A stretch of DNA of 64,000 bases from a bacterium (GTDB lineage: Bacteria > Cyanobacteriota > Sericytochromatia > S15B-MN24 > UBA4093), in assembly GCA_017744355.1 (NCBI GenBank), contig JAGIBK010000004.1:186001-250000 (forward strand), in the 5' to 3' direction. How positions within the stretch are numbered: position 1 is the stretch's first letter; every line of letters begins with the position of its first letter. A program made the translations under genes and the position numbers. The notes beneath the pieces are model-generated. The model saw only the letters and a program-made list of their open reading frames with translations, was not told the origin of the DNA and did no database searches. Below, in pieces: positions 1 through 10,113 of this stretch.

Positions 1-1
1 C

Positions 2-1702
2 AATTCGCTCATCTACCTCCTCAACCCGGACGAGAAGTTCTACAACAACCTCAAGGGCGAGCGCATCGTCGCGACCACCGACGCGAAGGGCGCCTACCGC
101 CTGCCGACGGTGCTGCCCACGGACAAGCAGGTCATCGTCAGCGCCATGCTCTCGGGGAACCGGCGCATGGTGGGCTACACCTTCACCCAGAAGGGAGAAA
201 ACCGCGTCGACGTCAGCGTGGCGAGCACCTACGTCACCGAGTTCTTCCGGGCCCAGGCCAAGAAGGCTGGCCGAACCATGGCCGACTACCCGGGTGCGCT
301 CGACAAGCTCCCCGGGCTCGTGGCCGAAACCCAGAAGCTGCTGGATAACGGCACGCTCCCCATCCCCGACCTGACCATCGGGCAGGCGGATGCCATGAAC
401 AAGGTCTACCTGGCCGCCTTCGGCTCGCGCAGCAAGGCCCTGAGCGATGGCTGGGCCGATCTCCTGGGCCGCCGCCTGGTCGCGCTCTCGACTGCTGCGG
501 GCAACTACGCACTCGGCGTGCTCCAAGATTCGGGGCCCGCCACGGGGCTCGGCCTGCACCTGCCGTCAGGCGTTGCGTGCGATTCGCAAGGCAATCTGTT
601 CATCGCCGAAAAGAATCACCACGGGATCCGCTGGGTGAAGCCGGACGGCAGTAGCACCTTCATCGGCGGCTTCATGGGCGACGGCTCAGTGACCCTTCCG
701 GAGCTATCACCGGACGGCGCTCCGTTCTCGGAAACCTTGCTGCCCGCGGTTCATGACGTCACCTGCGATCCCAAGGGCAACGTGATCGTCACCCTGCAGG
801 GTGGGAGCATGCCGACCAACGTCCTGGTCTTCTTGTGCCGCGAGTCCGGGAACTACTATGGTCGAATGAATTTGGCGGCGGGCCACTCCTACATCCTGGG
901 AGACCCAGCAGGCGAGTTTGGGCACAGTGATGGGCCGATCGGAGAGGCGACCTTCAACGCCGTCGCCGGGGTGACGACCGACGACCAAGGCAATCTCTAC
1001 CTGGCCGATCGCCGCAACAACCTGATCCGCCGGGTCGACGTCGGGACGGGCCAGGTCTCCACCGTGGCGGGCATCAAGAGCTTCGACGCGAAGAAGAAGA
1101 GCACCATCCCCGCAGAGCTGCGCGTAGGCTATGCCACCCCCGAGCAAGAGGCCACGGCGGCCGTGATCCATCGCCCCTTCGACGTGGCCTGGCGCAAGGG
1201 GGCGAACGGCCTCGATCACCTCTACGTCTGGGAAGGTTCGAACCCCGACGAAACGGACCCCGACATCAAGGCGCTGGGCAACGCCATCCGCGAGATCACC
1301 TTCGATCCGCTGCAGCCAAGCGAAGGAACCATTCGCTTCCTGATGGGCGGCCAGGACAAGCGCGGACTAGGAGGCGACGGCGGCCCGGCCAAGGACGCCC
1401 TGCTGAACCTCGTCGATCCGTTCAACACCCCCGAGGTACCCTACGGCGGCCTCGCGGTCTCGAAGGACGGCCGGTACCTGTACTTCAACGACTCGCTCAA
1501 CCGCCGGGTGCGCGTCATCGACCTGCAGACCGGCCTTGTCGACACCGCCGCGGGCGGCGGCGGCCAGGAAGGCGACGCAGAGGCCCGCGAAGCCCTGCTC
1601 AAGGACGTTTCGGGCCTCGCGATGGGGCCGAACGGCGAGGTCTACTTCTGCGATTCGGTCAACCACGTGGTACGCAAGCTGAACCGGCAATTCGGGTTCT
1701 GA
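2..1702 (+). CDS. NHL-repeat envelope protein, 5' end cut by window edge
   Basis: The reading frame is open from base 2, so the GTG at 110 is internal and the true start lies outside the window. The first ~45 visible residues look like the end of a carboxypeptidase-regulatory-like beta-sandwich (TTDAKGAYRLPT). From about residue 180 there are NHL-type propeller units, for example GNLYLADRRNNLIRRVD and GEVYFCDSVNHVVRKL. The design matches the lipoproteins at 6252-15147, so export to the envelope is likely, but the signal peptide is not visible. A strong terminator follows the stop. Ligand and partner are unknown. Confidence 0.85.
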   Translation, partial: NSLIYLLNPDEKFYNNLKGERIVATTDAKGAYRLPTVLPTDKQVIVSAMLSGNRRMVGYTFTQKGENRVDVSVASTYVTEFFRAQAKKAGRTMADYPGALDKLPGLVAETQKLLDNGTLPIPDLTIGQADAMNKVYLAAFGSRSKALSDGWADLLGRRLVALSTAAGNYALGVLQDSGPATGLGLHLPSGVACDSQGNLFIAEKNHHGIRWVKPDGSSTFIGGFMGDGSVTLPELSPDGAPFSETLLPAVHDVTCDPKGNVIVTLQGGSMPTNVLVFLCRESGNYYGRMNLAAGHSYILGDPAGEFGHSDGPIGEATFNAVAGVTTDDQGNLYLADRRNNLIRRVDVGTGQVSTVAGIKSFDAKKKSTIPAELRVGYATPEQEATAAVIHRPFDVAWRKGANGLDHLYVWEGSNPDETDPDIKALGNAIREITFDPLQPSEGTIRFLMGGQDKRGLGGDGGPAKDALLNLVDPFNTPEVPYGGLAVSKDGRYLYFNDSLNRRVRVIDLQTGLVDTAAGGGGQEGDAEAREALLKDVSGLAMGPNGEVYFCDSVNHVVRKLNRQFGF

Positions 1703-1711
1703 CGAAGATGA

Positions 1712-1743
1712 AAAAGCCCCCCGGCGGTTGCCGGGGGGCTTTT
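1712..1743. terminator. Bidirectional intrinsic terminator
   Basis: Perfect 14-base inverted repeat, AAAAGCCCCCCGGC / GCCGGGGGGCTTTT, with a GGTT loop. It has A-run and T-run flanks, so it can stop both the NHL gene on plus and the chemoreceptor gene ending at 1753 on minus. Confidence 0.9.
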
Positions 1744-1752
1744 CTTGGGATA

Positions 1753-3759
1753 CTACGCTCGTGCGGCAGGCACGAGGGCGACGGCGCCAGAGGCCTGGCC
1801 AACAGGCGGCGCTCCCGCCTCGCTCCGGAAGAAGGCGATCGCCGCCTGGAGGGCACGCGCCTGTTCCTGCAGGGCCTCGACCGATTGCGAGATCTGGGTG
1901 GTGGCCGCCGCCGACTCCTGCGCGGCGAGGTTGATCTGGCCCACCGAGGCGACGACACGCTCGCTGCCCGCCTCTTGCTCGGTCGAAGCGGCCGAGACCT
2001 CGCGCGTCATGCGGCTCATCTGGTCCACGGCCCGCACGATCTGTTCGGAGCCCTTGGCCTGCTCGCCGACCGCGACAGTGACCTCCTGGGTGAGGGCGTT
2101 CATCTGGTCCACCGCCCGGGTGATCTGGGTGGCGGTGCGAGCCTGCTCGCCAGCCGCCTCGACGACCTGGGCGACCAGCCCTCCCGCTTCGCCGATGGAA
2201 GCGACGATAGAGCCGAGCGCATCACCGGCCGAACGCGCAAGGCGGGTGCCGTTGTGGACCGCCTCGTTGCCGCGCGCCGTGGCCTCGATGGCCGCCACGC
2301 TCTCGGCCTGGATGCCCTTGATGAGGCTTGCGATCTCGCCGGTGGCCTTGGCCGAGCGCTCGGCGAGCTTGCGGACCTCGTCGGCGACCACTGCGAAGCC
2401 GCGGCCGTGCTCTCCGGCCCGGGCTGCCTCGATGGCAGCGTTGAGCGCCAAGAGGTTGGTCTGCTCGGCGATGTCGTCGATCACCTCGACGATGGCCCCG
2501 ATCTCCTTGGAGCGATCGCCGAGCTGCGCGATCTGAGTGCTCACCTGGCCGATCACCTGGGTGATCGCCTCCATGCCCTGGATGGTCTCGTCCACCGCGC
2601 GCTGACCCTCGCGTGCAGCCCCGGTCGCACCGGCGGCCGCCTGATGGACTTGGGCGAGGTTGCCCGAGACCTGCTGGATCGAGGCCGCCATCTCGGTGAT
2701 GGCCGCCGAGGTTTCCTGGGTGGAGGCGGCGAGACGCTCGGCGTTGCCCGCCACCTGACGGATCGAAGCCGTCATCTCGGCGATGGAGCTGGAGGTCTCC
2801 TCGACCCCCTCGGCCACGGCCTGGGCGTTCTCCGTGACCTGGTGAATGGCGACGGCCATCTCGCCCATGTCACCGGCCGTCTGCTGGGCGGAGGCCGCCT
2901 GAGAGCGGGCCGTGGCGGCGAGCTGGGCGCTGGCCGAACCGATCTGGTGCGAGCCGCTCGCGACCACGTCCGCCGCCACCCGGACCTCACCGACGATGCT
3001 GCCGAGCTGCCGCACCATCTGGCGGAAGCTCTTGGCCACATCGCCGATCTCGTCGGTCGACTGCACCGCGACCTTCACGTCGAGGCGACCACCGGCGATC
3101 GCCTCGGCGGCCTGCCCCAGCGCGCGCAGGTCCCGGGTGAAGCGGCCGCCCATGAAGAGGGCCACCCCGATGGTGACGAACAACGCGAGGCCGCCGACCC
3201 CGAGCAGGACGAGGTGAGCGCGTTCGTTCTCGGCCTTGACCCGCTCCCAGGCACCGTTGACGATCCGGTCCGTTTCCTTGTCCATCTGGGAGAACGTCGC
3301 GCGGAAGTCATCCATCAGGACCTTGCCGTCCCTCAGGTGGGCGCGGGCCTCCTGGATGCGGCCCTGGCGCCCGTGCGCGACCATCTCGGCGAGGAAGGCC
3401 TCGACCTTATCGATCTTGGGACGGGCCTCGGCAATCAGCTGCTGCAGAGCGAGATGGCCGACGCTCTCCTTGTCCAGGGTCGCAAGCGACGCCTCCAGGT
3501 TGGAGTGCCCCCGGTTGTAGGCCTCCAGCAAGCGCTCATCGCCCGTGACCAAGTAGCCACGGACCCCGGTCTCCATGTTCAGCATCTCGGTGAGGATCTG
3601 GCGGGTCGCGTTGCTCACGGGGATCGCGTCGTCGATGACCAGACGCGACTCCTCGGTGAGCTTGTTGACGCTCTCGTGCCCGGTGAACCCGATGAAGGCC
3701 ATCAGGATTAGCGCGCTCGAGAAACCGAGCATCAATTTGCGAAAGACGGTCCAACGCAT
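1753..3759 (-). CDS. Methyl-accepting chemotaxis protein (CHASE3-HAMP-MCP signal)
   Basis: Transmembrane chemoreceptor of 668 residues. TM1 lies at about 9-27. A periplasmic CHASE3-type sensor domain follows ([20 protein letters not shown] is its signature), then TM2 at about 182-207 and a HAMP domain at 208-260. The cytoplasmic coiled coil contains the MCP hairpin tip ([19 protein letters not shown], near 430-450). The frame is open further upstream to 4014, but the ATG at 3759 is chosen because GAAGGAG sits 8 bases ahead and TM1 follows directly. No CheA, CheW or CheY is nearby, so the output pathway lies elsewhere. It could feed pilus or motor control, but this window does not show that. 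Confidence 0.93.
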   Translation of the reverse strand: MRWTVFRKLMLGFSSALILMAFIGFTGHESVNKLTEESRLVIDDAIPVSNATRQILTEMLNMETGVRGYLVTGDERLLEAYNRGHSNLEASLATLDKESVGHLALQQLIAEARPKIDKVEAFLAEMVAHGRQGRIQEARAHLRDGKVLMDDFRATFSQMDKETDRIVNGAWERVKAENERAHLVLLGVGGLALFVTIGVALFMGGRFTRDLRALGQAAEAIAGGRLDVKVAVQSTDEIGDVAKSFRQMVRQLGSIVGEVRVAADVVASGSHQIGSASAQLAATARSQAASAQQTAGDMGEMAVAIHQVTENAQAVAEGVEETSSSIAEMTASIRQVAGNAERLAASTQETSAAITEMAASIQQVSGNLAQVHQAAAGATGAAREGQRAVDETIQGMEAITQVIGQVSTQIAQLGDRSKEIGAIVEVIDDIAEQTNLLALNAAIEAARAGEHGRGFAVVADEVRKLAERSAKATGEIASLIKGIQAESVAAIEATARGNEAVHNGTRLARSAGDALGSIVASIGEAGGLVAQVVEAAGEQARTATQITRAVDQMNALTQEVTVAVGEQAKGSEQIVRAVDQMSRMTREVSAASTEQEAGSERVVASVGQINLAAQESAAATTQISQSVEALQEQARALQAAIAFFRSEAGAPPVGQASGAVALVPAARA

Positions 3760-4089
3760 GTTCGAGTCTCCTTCTTCCATCCGCGGTCCCGGGCGCGTCG
3801 CGTCGACGGAATCGCTACCTATCAACAAATCAACATAAGATTCATAAAATCTTCTGATAACGAGAATCGTGTCATGAAAAACAAACAAGCAATCAATCCA
3901 ATCTAATGGACATCGATTCCTGCTCGTTTGTTCCCGCTGGTTCTCAAAACCTATCGGAGAGCCTCGGATCAAATGCACGAAGCGCCGCGACGAGATCGCC
4001 GCCCGCGGGCCCAACGGTTGGGCTCGCGGACGGCTGGTTCAGGGGAGCGGTTCCTTGCAGTGGATGGGGGCTCGCGCGCGGGGGGATCC
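3760..4089 (-). promoter_or_regulatory. AT-rich leader/promoter region of the chemoreceptor; no gene seen
   Basis: This 330-base stretch holds no convincing gene. About 3820-3930 is strikingly AT-rich for this genome and lies upstream of the chemoreceptor, so it probably contains its promoter and a 5' leader of roughly 100 bases. I cannot single out -35 and -10 boxes with confidence. The rest, to 4089, lies downstream of the small gene at 4090-4314 and shows no clear terminator. Confidence 0.4.
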
Positions 4090-4314
4090 TCAGGGGGATT
4101 CGGCCTCCAGGCGATCGGCATCGATCGCGAAGCCCTTGTGCTCGATCAGGGCGCGCAGGCGTGCCAGGTCGGTCTCGGCGTCGTCACAGGTGACGTCGAT
4201 GCGATCGGCGAGGATCTCGGCGGAATGGACCCCTCGCAAGAGGATCAGCGTCTTGCGGAGATCCTGGAAGTCGGCATGGGGAGTCGGATGGACTCGAAAG
4301 CTGACAAGACGCAT
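4090..4314 (-). CDS. Small protein, possible ferredoxin-like/HMA-type fold
   Basis: 74 residues with a good ribosome site (GAGGAAGG about 4 bases before the ATG at 4314). The pattern ILLRGVHSAEILADRIDVTC...LRALIEHKGFAI resembles the beta-alpha-beta-beta-alpha-beta fold of heavy-metal-associated domains, but the CxxC metal-binding pair is absent, so copper binding is not supported. The protein has no signal peptide and is cytoplasmic. Function unknown. Confidence 0.6.
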   Translation of the reverse strand: MRLVSFRVHPTPHADFQDLRKTLILLRGVHSAEILADRIDVTCDDAETDLARLRALIEHKGFAIDADRLEAESP

Positions 4315-4453
4315 GGGGCCTTCCTCTCGTCGCGACGATTCGGCGGGGCCATTCTAGCGCCTCGGCGGGGCGAGGAAAATCAACGCTCGCTGCTTTACTC
4401 CTCGGAAGGGTTCAGCCTAAGATCGGCGCACGAGCGACGACGAGGAGGTCTCC

Positions 4454-5155
4454 ATGCTGTTCAGCGGGGTAGGCATCGTCTTGGCGGGACTCCTGGGCAC
4501 GCTGGCCATGAGCACGTGGTTCTACTTCGCCCACGCCTTCGGGGTGGCCCGGCACAACCCCGGCTCCTACCTGGGGACCTTGATCTTCGGGGTCACCCGG
4601 GCGGCCTTCGCCACGGGGCTCGTCTTCCACTTCCTGATCGGGATCCTGGCAGCCTGGATCTACGCCGCGCTCATGAGCCTCTGGGGCATCCAGGGCGGCG
4701 TCGGCTGGGGGCTGCTCTTCGGGGCGGTCCACTGGCTGATCGTCATGAGCCTACTCGGCGTGGTGGCTCCGCTGCACCCGGCCGTCCGCAGCGGCAAGCT
4801 CGAAAACCCGGGCTACTTCGCACGGCGCGAGGGTTGGAGCGAGGCGGCGGGCAGCCTCATCGACCACCTCTTGTTCGGCGCGATCGTCGGCGGCACCCTG
4901 GGCATCTACCACCGCCACATGGGCTTCTCCGTGCCGTACTCGTTCGAGAGCTGGATGCAGCCGACGCTGGAGCCCAGCATCGGTTACCTGGTGCTCGTGA
5001 TCGCGCTGAGCGTCCTCTTCATCGTCGTCGCGACCATCACCACCAAGCTCGGCTACGGGGACGAGGTATTCGCCGCGGCCACCCCGGACCAGGACGACCC
5101 CGATTGGAAGATCGCCCGAGAGCGGCGCGAAACGCCCGAAGTGGAAGGGGAATAG
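4454..5155 (+). CDS. Multi-pass inner-membrane protein of unknown function
   Basis: 233 residues, with GAGGAGG ahead of the ATG. I see about five hydrophobic segments: residues ~5-30, 45-80, 85-107, ~135-150 and ~175-197. The C-terminus is charged and cytoplasmic-looking (DQDDPDWKIARERRE). Pairs of glycine-rich helices suggest a small membrane scaffold or transporter-like protein, but I recognise no family signature. It stands alone between the small minus-strand gene and the lipoprotein run. Confidence 0.75.
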   Translation: MLFSGVGIVLAGLLGTLAMSTWFYFAHAFGVARHNPGSYLGTLIFGVTRAAFATGLVFHFLIGILAAWIYAALMSLWGIQGGVGWGLLFGAVHWLIVMSLLGVVAPLHPAVRSGKLENPGYFARREGWSEAAGSLIDHLLFGAIVGGTLGIYHRHMGFSVPYSFESWMQPTLEPSIGYLVLVIALSVLFIVVATITTKLGYGDEVFAAATPDQDDPDWKIARERRETPEVEGE

Positions 5156-5296
5156 CACTGCGGCCGCCCTGCGCGGCACCCTTCCTTCATCAGAAGCCTC
5201 ATCGAACCCTCGAACGTTGGGTATGAGACCTAAGGGCAAGGAGCGATCCCCGCCCTTACGAGCACCACCGGCACGAAGTTCGAGCGAGGCAACGAC

Positions 5297-6241
5297 ATGA
5301 CGCGGTTGGTTCTTTGCGGCGCGATCGCGCTGGGCACCCTGGCCGGTTGCGCCCTGGCGCCCTCGGGCCCCGATCCCCGGCTCGACCTGAGCGGTATCGC
5401 TCGCTTCGCCGCGCCGCGCGCCACCCAGGCGACGCTCTCGGAGGTGGCCTCCTACGCGACCGTGTCGCTGATCGACGCCGCCAACAACCGCTCGGTTTCA
5501 ACCACCCTCACCAACGAGAACGGGGCTTTTAGGCTGAGCTTCCCCAGCACCTTCAAGCCGGACCCGGCCAAGTTCTACTACCTCGAAGCGGTCAAAGGCC
5601 TGAGCGAGAACCGGCCCGGTTACGTGGCGGCGCGCCTTCGGACCCTCGCGCGCTTCAACAACGGCTGGACGACCCTGACCAACACCCAGCCCAACGGCGG
5701 GATCGTGGTCGATCTGGGAACGACCGCGCTCAGCATCGGCGCCGCCCTGCGCCACAACAACCCCGCCTCCTTCGATTTCCTGAGCTTGATTGGCGCCTAC
5801 TCCCCCGAGGAGGGGGGCCACTACGTCCACCCCGCCCCGGCCCTGAGCACCGACGACTATGGATCCCTAGTAGCGCTGACCGCCGAGTCGCTCGGCCGAA
5901 GCGAGGACCCGGTGGCGAGCGTGGGGCTCACCCTGCCGAATACCTGGCACCGGCGCGGCGCCTACGTGACGGTCTCGGCCATCGAGCCCGCCAGCGGCAG
6001 CGTCGGGACCTCCTTGACCATCCGGGGCACCGGCTTCAGCGCCATCCCCGGGAACAACCTCGTCACCCTGGGCGACGCCCGGGCCACGGTCGCCACCTCC
6101 TCGCTCACCTTCGTCACCGTGACGGTACCGCCCGAGGCCCGCACCGCCTCGGTCTCGATCCGGGTGGGGGCCTTCAGCGCGCTCGGGCCGACCTTCACCG
6201 TGACGGGGGTCGTCTCGGGCGGCGTGAGCGACCAGTTCTAG
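5297..6241 (+). CDS. Lipoprotein: regulatory-like beta-sandwich plus IPT/TIG domain
   Basis: 314 residues. The signal peptide ends in lipobox LAGC (Cys18). Residues ~35-110 share the family motif of this cluster (QATLSEVASYATVSLIDA, then YYLEAVKGL and ARLRTL), a carboxypeptidase-regulatory-like beta-sandwich. Residues ~225-300 form an IPT/TIG domain (IEPASGSVGTSLTIRGTGF). Unlike its downstream paralogues it stops before any NHL repeat, so it looks like a naturally short member; I see no frameshift. The next gene starts 10 bases after the stop, with its ribosome site overlapping this stop, so the two are co-transcribed. Confidence 0.87.
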   Translation: MTRLVLCGAIALGTLAGCALAPSGPDPRLDLSGIARFAAPRATQATLSEVASYATVSLIDAANNRSVSTTLTNENGAFRLSFPSTFKPDPAKFYYLEAVKGLSENRPGYVAARLRTLARFNNGWTTLTNTQPNGGIVVDLGTTALSIGAALRHNNPASFDFLSLIGAYSPEEGGHYVHPAPALSTDDYGSLVALTAESLGRSEDPVASVGLTLPNTWHRRGAYVTVSAIEPASGSVGTSLTIRGTGFSAIPGNNLVTLGDARATVATSSLTFVTVTVPPEARTASVSIRVGAFSALGPTFTVTGVVSGGVSDQF

Positions 6242-6251
6242 GAGATCCGCC

Positions 6252-8162
6252 ATGGCCACGCCGCAAGGACCGTCCCGCCTGCTCGTCGCTGCCCTGCTGG
6301 GCGCAACCCTGGCCGTTGCCAGCTGTCAGGCCGTGCCGACGCTCCTGCCGAACACTCATCAGGAAGCGGGCCGCACCCTCGCAGGAGCCATCGAGGGCGC
6401 GAGCGATCGCAACACCCAGGCCACCCTCGCCGAGGTGGCGAGCGGTGCGACCGTCTCCTTGATCGACGGGGTCTCGGGCGAGACCGCCGCCGCCACCCTG
6501 AGCACGGCGGACGGCCGCTTCGACCTGGCCCTGCCGAGCGCCTTCTCACCGGTTCCCGGGCGGGCCTACGTGCTCGAGGCGGCGAAGGGCCTCGGGGTGG
6601 GGCTCGGGGCGAACCGGGCGGGGGCACCGCTCGCGCGCCTGCGCACGGTCGTCGTCTTTGCGACCGACGGCAGCTGGACCAGCCTCGCGAGCACCACCCC
6701 GAACGCACCGGTCACCCTCGGCGCTTCCACCACGGCCCTCTGCGCGATCGCAAGCCTCCAGGGCCTCTCGAACGCGTCACAGGCCGCGCTGGTAGGGCGC
6801 CTGGCGAACGGCGCCTACAACGCCGCCGGCTCGCCCATCCCCGCGAGCGACCTCGACCGGGTCCGGACCCTGGTCGGCGAATGCCTCGCGGCCGATCAGG
6901 ATCCGCTCGAAGCCATCGGCTACGACGCAAGCGCCGGGACCCCCGAGTTGCGTTACGGCCGCAAACCCAACCAGCTCGCGGTGTTCGGCACCCTCACCCC
7001 CGCCGTCCCGAGCCCAGGTGGTACCCTCGTCATCAAGGGACAGGGCTTCCCGAACGCCGGAGCCTCGGTGTCGGTCACCGTCGCGGGCAAGCCCGTCGGC
7101 TGGAGCGTGAACGCCACGCGCACCGAGCTCACGGTGACGCTGCCCCCAGACGCCTACACCGGCTACCTGAGCATCCAGCAAGGCTATACCGTGCAGACCG
7201 GCCCCTTCGTCCCGGTGAAGGGCACCGTCGGCACCTTCGCCGGCAGCCGGATCCTCGGCTTCGTGGACGGCATCGGCCGCGCGGCGTCCTTCACCTACCT
7301 CTACCAGCTCACCTTCGACCCGCAGGGCAACCTCTTCGTGGCGGACCGAGACAACCACGCCGTGCGCAAGATCTCGCCTGCGGGCAGCGTGACGACCTTG
7401 GCGGGCAACGGGACCGCCGGCTCCACCGACGGCACCGGCGGCGGCGCCCAGTTCAACACGCCGGTCGGGCTCACCACCGACGCGGCGGGCAACGTCTACG
7501 TGGCCGAACGCACGAACAACCTGATCCGCAAGGTCACGCCCCAAGGCGTGGTGACGACCTATTCAAGCGGCGGCGGCACCCCCTTCAGCGGGCCCGAGGG
7601 CCTGGTCTTCGACCCGGACGGCAACCTCTACGTGGCCGAGAACGCCAATCGCAGCATCCGCAAGATCGCCCCCAACGGGACCACCTCGGTCTTCGCCGGC
7701 ACCCTCGGGACGTCGGGCTTCGCGGAGGGTGCGGTGGGCGTGGGGCGCTTCGCCCACCCGGCAGGCCTTGCCATGGACCCGGCTCGCAACCTGTACGTGG
7801 CGGACTTCGGCAACCACTGCATCCGCAAGGTCACCCCCGCCGGCGTCCTCTCGACGCTCGCGGGCACCAACATCGCCGGCTACGCCGACGGCACGGGGGC
7901 AAACGCTCGCTTCACCAGTCCAACGCAGCTCGTCTACGCGCCAGACGGCTACCTGTACGCCGTCGAGTACGGCCAGCGCCTGCGGCGGATCGACCGCAAC
8001 ACGGGCCAGGTCACCACCGTAGCGGGCTCGGGCCTGACCGGGACTGCCGACGGCCCCCTCGGCCTCGCCCAGTTCGCCACGCCTCCCGGCCTCGCTTACC
8101 GGAACGGCGTCTTCTACGTCGCCGAGCGAGACGGGCTCAACGTCCGCGCGATCGTGCCCTGA
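6252..8162 (+). CDS. NHL-repeat lipoprotein (regulatory-like, IPT/TIG, NHL propeller)
   Basis: 636 residues. Lipobox VASC (Cys25). A regulatory-like beta-sandwich spans ~50-150 (QATLAEVASGATVSLIDG), an IPT/TIG domain ~245-323 (AVPSPGGTLVIKGQGF), then about six NHL units to the end with repeats such as GNLYVADFGNHCIRKVTPAG. The number fits one closed six-bladed propeller. NHL propellers usually bind protein, glycan or RNA; with a lipobox this one should face the periplasm or cell surface. The ribosome site AGGAG overlaps the upstream stop codon, showing tight operon coupling. Confidence 0.9.
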   Translation: MATPQGPSRLLVAALLGATLAVASCQAVPTLLPNTHQEAGRTLAGAIEGASDRNTQATLAEVASGATVSLIDGVSGETAAATLSTADGRFDLALPSAFSPVPGRAYVLEAAKGLGVGLGANRAGAPLARLRTVVVFATDGSWTSLASTTPNAPVTLGASTTALCAIASLQGLSNASQAALVGRLANGAYNAAGSPIPASDLDRVRTLVGECLAADQDPLEAIGYDASAGTPELRYGRKPNQLAVFGTLTPAVPSPGGTLVIKGQGFPNAGASVSVTVAGKPVGWSVNATRTELTVTLPPDAYTGYLSIQQGYTVQTGPFVPVKGTVGTFAGSRILGFVDGIGRAASFTYLYQLTFDPQGNLFVADRDNHAVRKISPAGSVTTLAGNGTAGSTDGTGGGAQFNTPVGLTTDAAGNVYVAERTNNLIRKVTPQGVVTTYSSGGGTPFSGPEGLVFDPDGNLYVAENANRSIRKIAPNGTTSVFAGTLGTSGFAEGAVGVGRFAHPAGLAMDPARNLYVADFGNHCIRKVTPAGVLSTLAGTNIAGYADGTGANARFTSPTQLVYAPDGYLYAVEYGQRLRRIDRNTGQVTTVAGSGLTGTADGPLGLAQFATPPGLAYRNGVFYVAERDGLNVRAIVP

Positions 8163-8173
8163 GGATGAACGCC

Positions 8174-10078
8174 ATGCGCCACGCCTTGATCCTCGCAACC
8201 GGTCTTTCGCTCGTGCTCGCGGCCTGCACGGGCGATCGCGCGCTGCCGCCGGGCGCGCTCGCCCCCGCCCAGCTCCTGAGCGGCCGGGTCGTCTTCCCCG
8301 CGCGCACCGCCCAGACCACCCTCGACGCGGTCGCGAACAAGGCCTCGGTCTCGCTCATCGACGCCAGCACCCAGCAAACACTCGCCACCACCGTCACCGA
8401 CGCCTCGGGCCAGTTCAACCTCTCGTTCTCGGCCCTTTCCCCCAAGGCGGGGAGCACCTACTACCTCGACGCCTACAAGGGGCTGGAAGGCCACCGGGCA
8501 GGGGCTGCCACCGTGCGCCTGCGCACCCTCCTGTTCTGGAACGGCGGCTGGCAAAGCCTCACCAACGCCACCCTCAACGCCGGCGTCACCCTCAGCGCCG
8601 CCACCACCGCGATCGCCACGGCAGTCAGCCTCAAGCAGGCCGCAGGCACCGCCCTCGACCTGGCGAAGCTGATCAACACCGTCAACGGCAGCGCGTTCGC
8701 CGAAGCCGGCACGGGCCTGAGCAACGCCAACGACTTCACCCCCGTCCTCTCGCACGTCACGAACGCCCTGACGCTCGACCAGGATCCGCTCGCCTCCATC
8801 GCCTACGACGCCACAACCGGCACCTACACGCTTGCGAGCCGCCTGCCCTGGGTCAGCTCCGTCTCCCCGGCCATCGGCACCCCCGGCGGAAGCCTGACGC
8901 TCAAGGGCGAGAACTTCGAGAGCCTGAGCGGGCGCTACGCCTTCTACTTCGGCACGACGGCGGCGAGCACTTGGAGCGTGAGCGCGGACCGCCGGACCCT
9001 CACCGTGCCCATCCCGGCTACCGCCTACTCGGCCCCGCTCACCATGCGCCAGCCGAACGGCGCAAGCCAGATCCTCGCGGGCTTCTACCGGCTGCGCGGG
9101 ACCGTCGGCACCCTCGCAGGCGCCGGAATAGCCGGCAGCCGTGACGGCACGGGGCTCGAGGCCACCTTCAACCAGCCGGTCCGGCTCATGCCGGACGCCG
9201 ACGGCAACTTGCTCGTCAGCGAGTACGTGGGCAACCGCATCCGCCGGGTGACGCCGGACGGGCGCGTCACCACCTTCGTGGGCGGCGGGGCCCAAGGCAT
9301 CGCGAACGGCACCGGCACCGAGGCCCTCTTCTTCCGGCCGGGCGCCATGGTCACGATGCCCGGCGGGGACTACCTGCTCAGCGACATGTGGAACCACATG
9401 CTGCGCCGGATCACGCCCTCCGGCATCGTGACGCTCTACGCGGGCGTCGCGAGCGACTCGATCGGTCTTCCCGGCAACACCGACGGCGACCTCGCCACCG
9501 CCAGCTTCAACCTGCCCGTCGGCATGCGCTACCGGGGCACCGACCTCTACGTCGCCGACACCACCAACCACAAGATCCGCAAGATCGACGCGAGCGGCAA
9601 CGTCACGACCTTCGCCGGCACGGGGGTCGCCGGGGACGCCGCGGGCGTGGGCGGCCAGCTCTACGGCCCGCGGGACCTGGTCTTCGACACGAGCGGCAAC
9701 ATGTTCGTCTGTCAATTCCCGCGGCACACCATCCGCAAGATCGCCCCCGACGGCGCCATCAGCACGTTCGCCGGCGCCTTCAACGTCGCGGCGAACGTGG
9801 ACGACACGGGCGCGGCCGCGAGGTTCAGCAAGCCCCAGAGCCTCACGATCGACGCCGCCAACAACCTGTATGTCGTCGACTTCGGCAACCACAAGATTCG
9901 CAAGGTCACCCCGGCCGGGGTCGTGACGACCCTCGCCGGAAGCGGCGTGCAGGGCTACGCCGACGGTCCCCTGCTCGACGCCCGGTTCAACCAGCCGACA
10001 GGCGCCTACCTTGCCCCGGACAATACCCTCTACGTCACCGACGAGTACAACCACCGCATCCGGGTCGTCACGTTCTGA
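8174..10078 (+). CDS. NHL-repeat lipoprotein, paralogue
   Basis: 634 residues. The frame runs open far upstream, but the signal peptide fixes the start. GAGG at 8161-8164 touches the ATG at 8165 and is 9 bases from the ATG at 8174, so 8174 is preferred (MRHALILATG, lipobox LAAC, Cys18). Domain order matches its neighbour: regulatory-like module (QTTLDAVANKASVSLIDAST), IPT/TIG (~229-305, SPAIGTPGGSLTLKGENF), then NHL units to the C-terminus. It is 11 bases downstream of the previous stop, in the same operon. Closest sibling in the window by motif wording is the gene at 13192. Confidence 0.9.
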   Translation: MRHALILATGLSLVLAACTGDRALPPGALAPAQLLSGRVVFPARTAQTTLDAVANKASVSLIDASTQQTLATTVTDASGQFNLSFSALSPKAGSTYYLDAYKGLEGHRAGAATVRLRTLLFWNGGWQSLTNATLNAGVTLSAATTAIATAVSLKQAAGTALDLAKLINTVNGSAFAEAGTGLSNANDFTPVLSHVTNALTLDQDPLASIAYDATTGTYTLASRLPWVSSVSPAIGTPGGSLTLKGENFESLSGRYAFYFGTTAASTWSVSADRRTLTVPIPATAYSAPLTMRQPNGASQILAGFYRLRGTVGTLAGAGIAGSRDGTGLEATFNQPVRLMPDADGNLLVSEYVGNRIRRVTPDGRVTTFVGGGAQGIANGTGTEALFFRPGAMVTMPGGDYLLSDMWNHMLRRITPSGIVTLYAGVASDSIGLPGNTDGDLATASFNLPVGMRYRGTDLYVADTTNHKIRKIDASGNVTTFAGTGVAGDAAGVGGQLYGPRDLVFDTSGNMFVCQFPRHTIRKIAPDGAISTFAGAFNVAANVDDTGAAARFSKPQSLTIDAANNLYVVDFGNHKIRKVTPAGVVTTLAGSGVQGYADGPLLDARFNQPTGAYLAPDNTLYVTDEYNHRIRVVTF

Positions 10079-10113
10079 TGCGGATGGCAGGAAGATCCCC
10101 CAGGAGTGGCCCC

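Noticed and set aside
1232-1248. tRNA T-arm-like sequence GGTTCGAACCCC
   Set aside because: It lies inside a well-supported coding frame and no cloverleaf or acceptor stem can be formed around it.
1708-3711. Long plus-strand frame opposite the chemoreceptor
   Set aside because: The composition is the mirror of the MCP coding sequence and shows no family features.
4090-4314. Copper chaperone assignment for the 74-residue protein
   Set aside because: The metal-binding CxxC motif is absent, so only a fold resemblance can be claimed.
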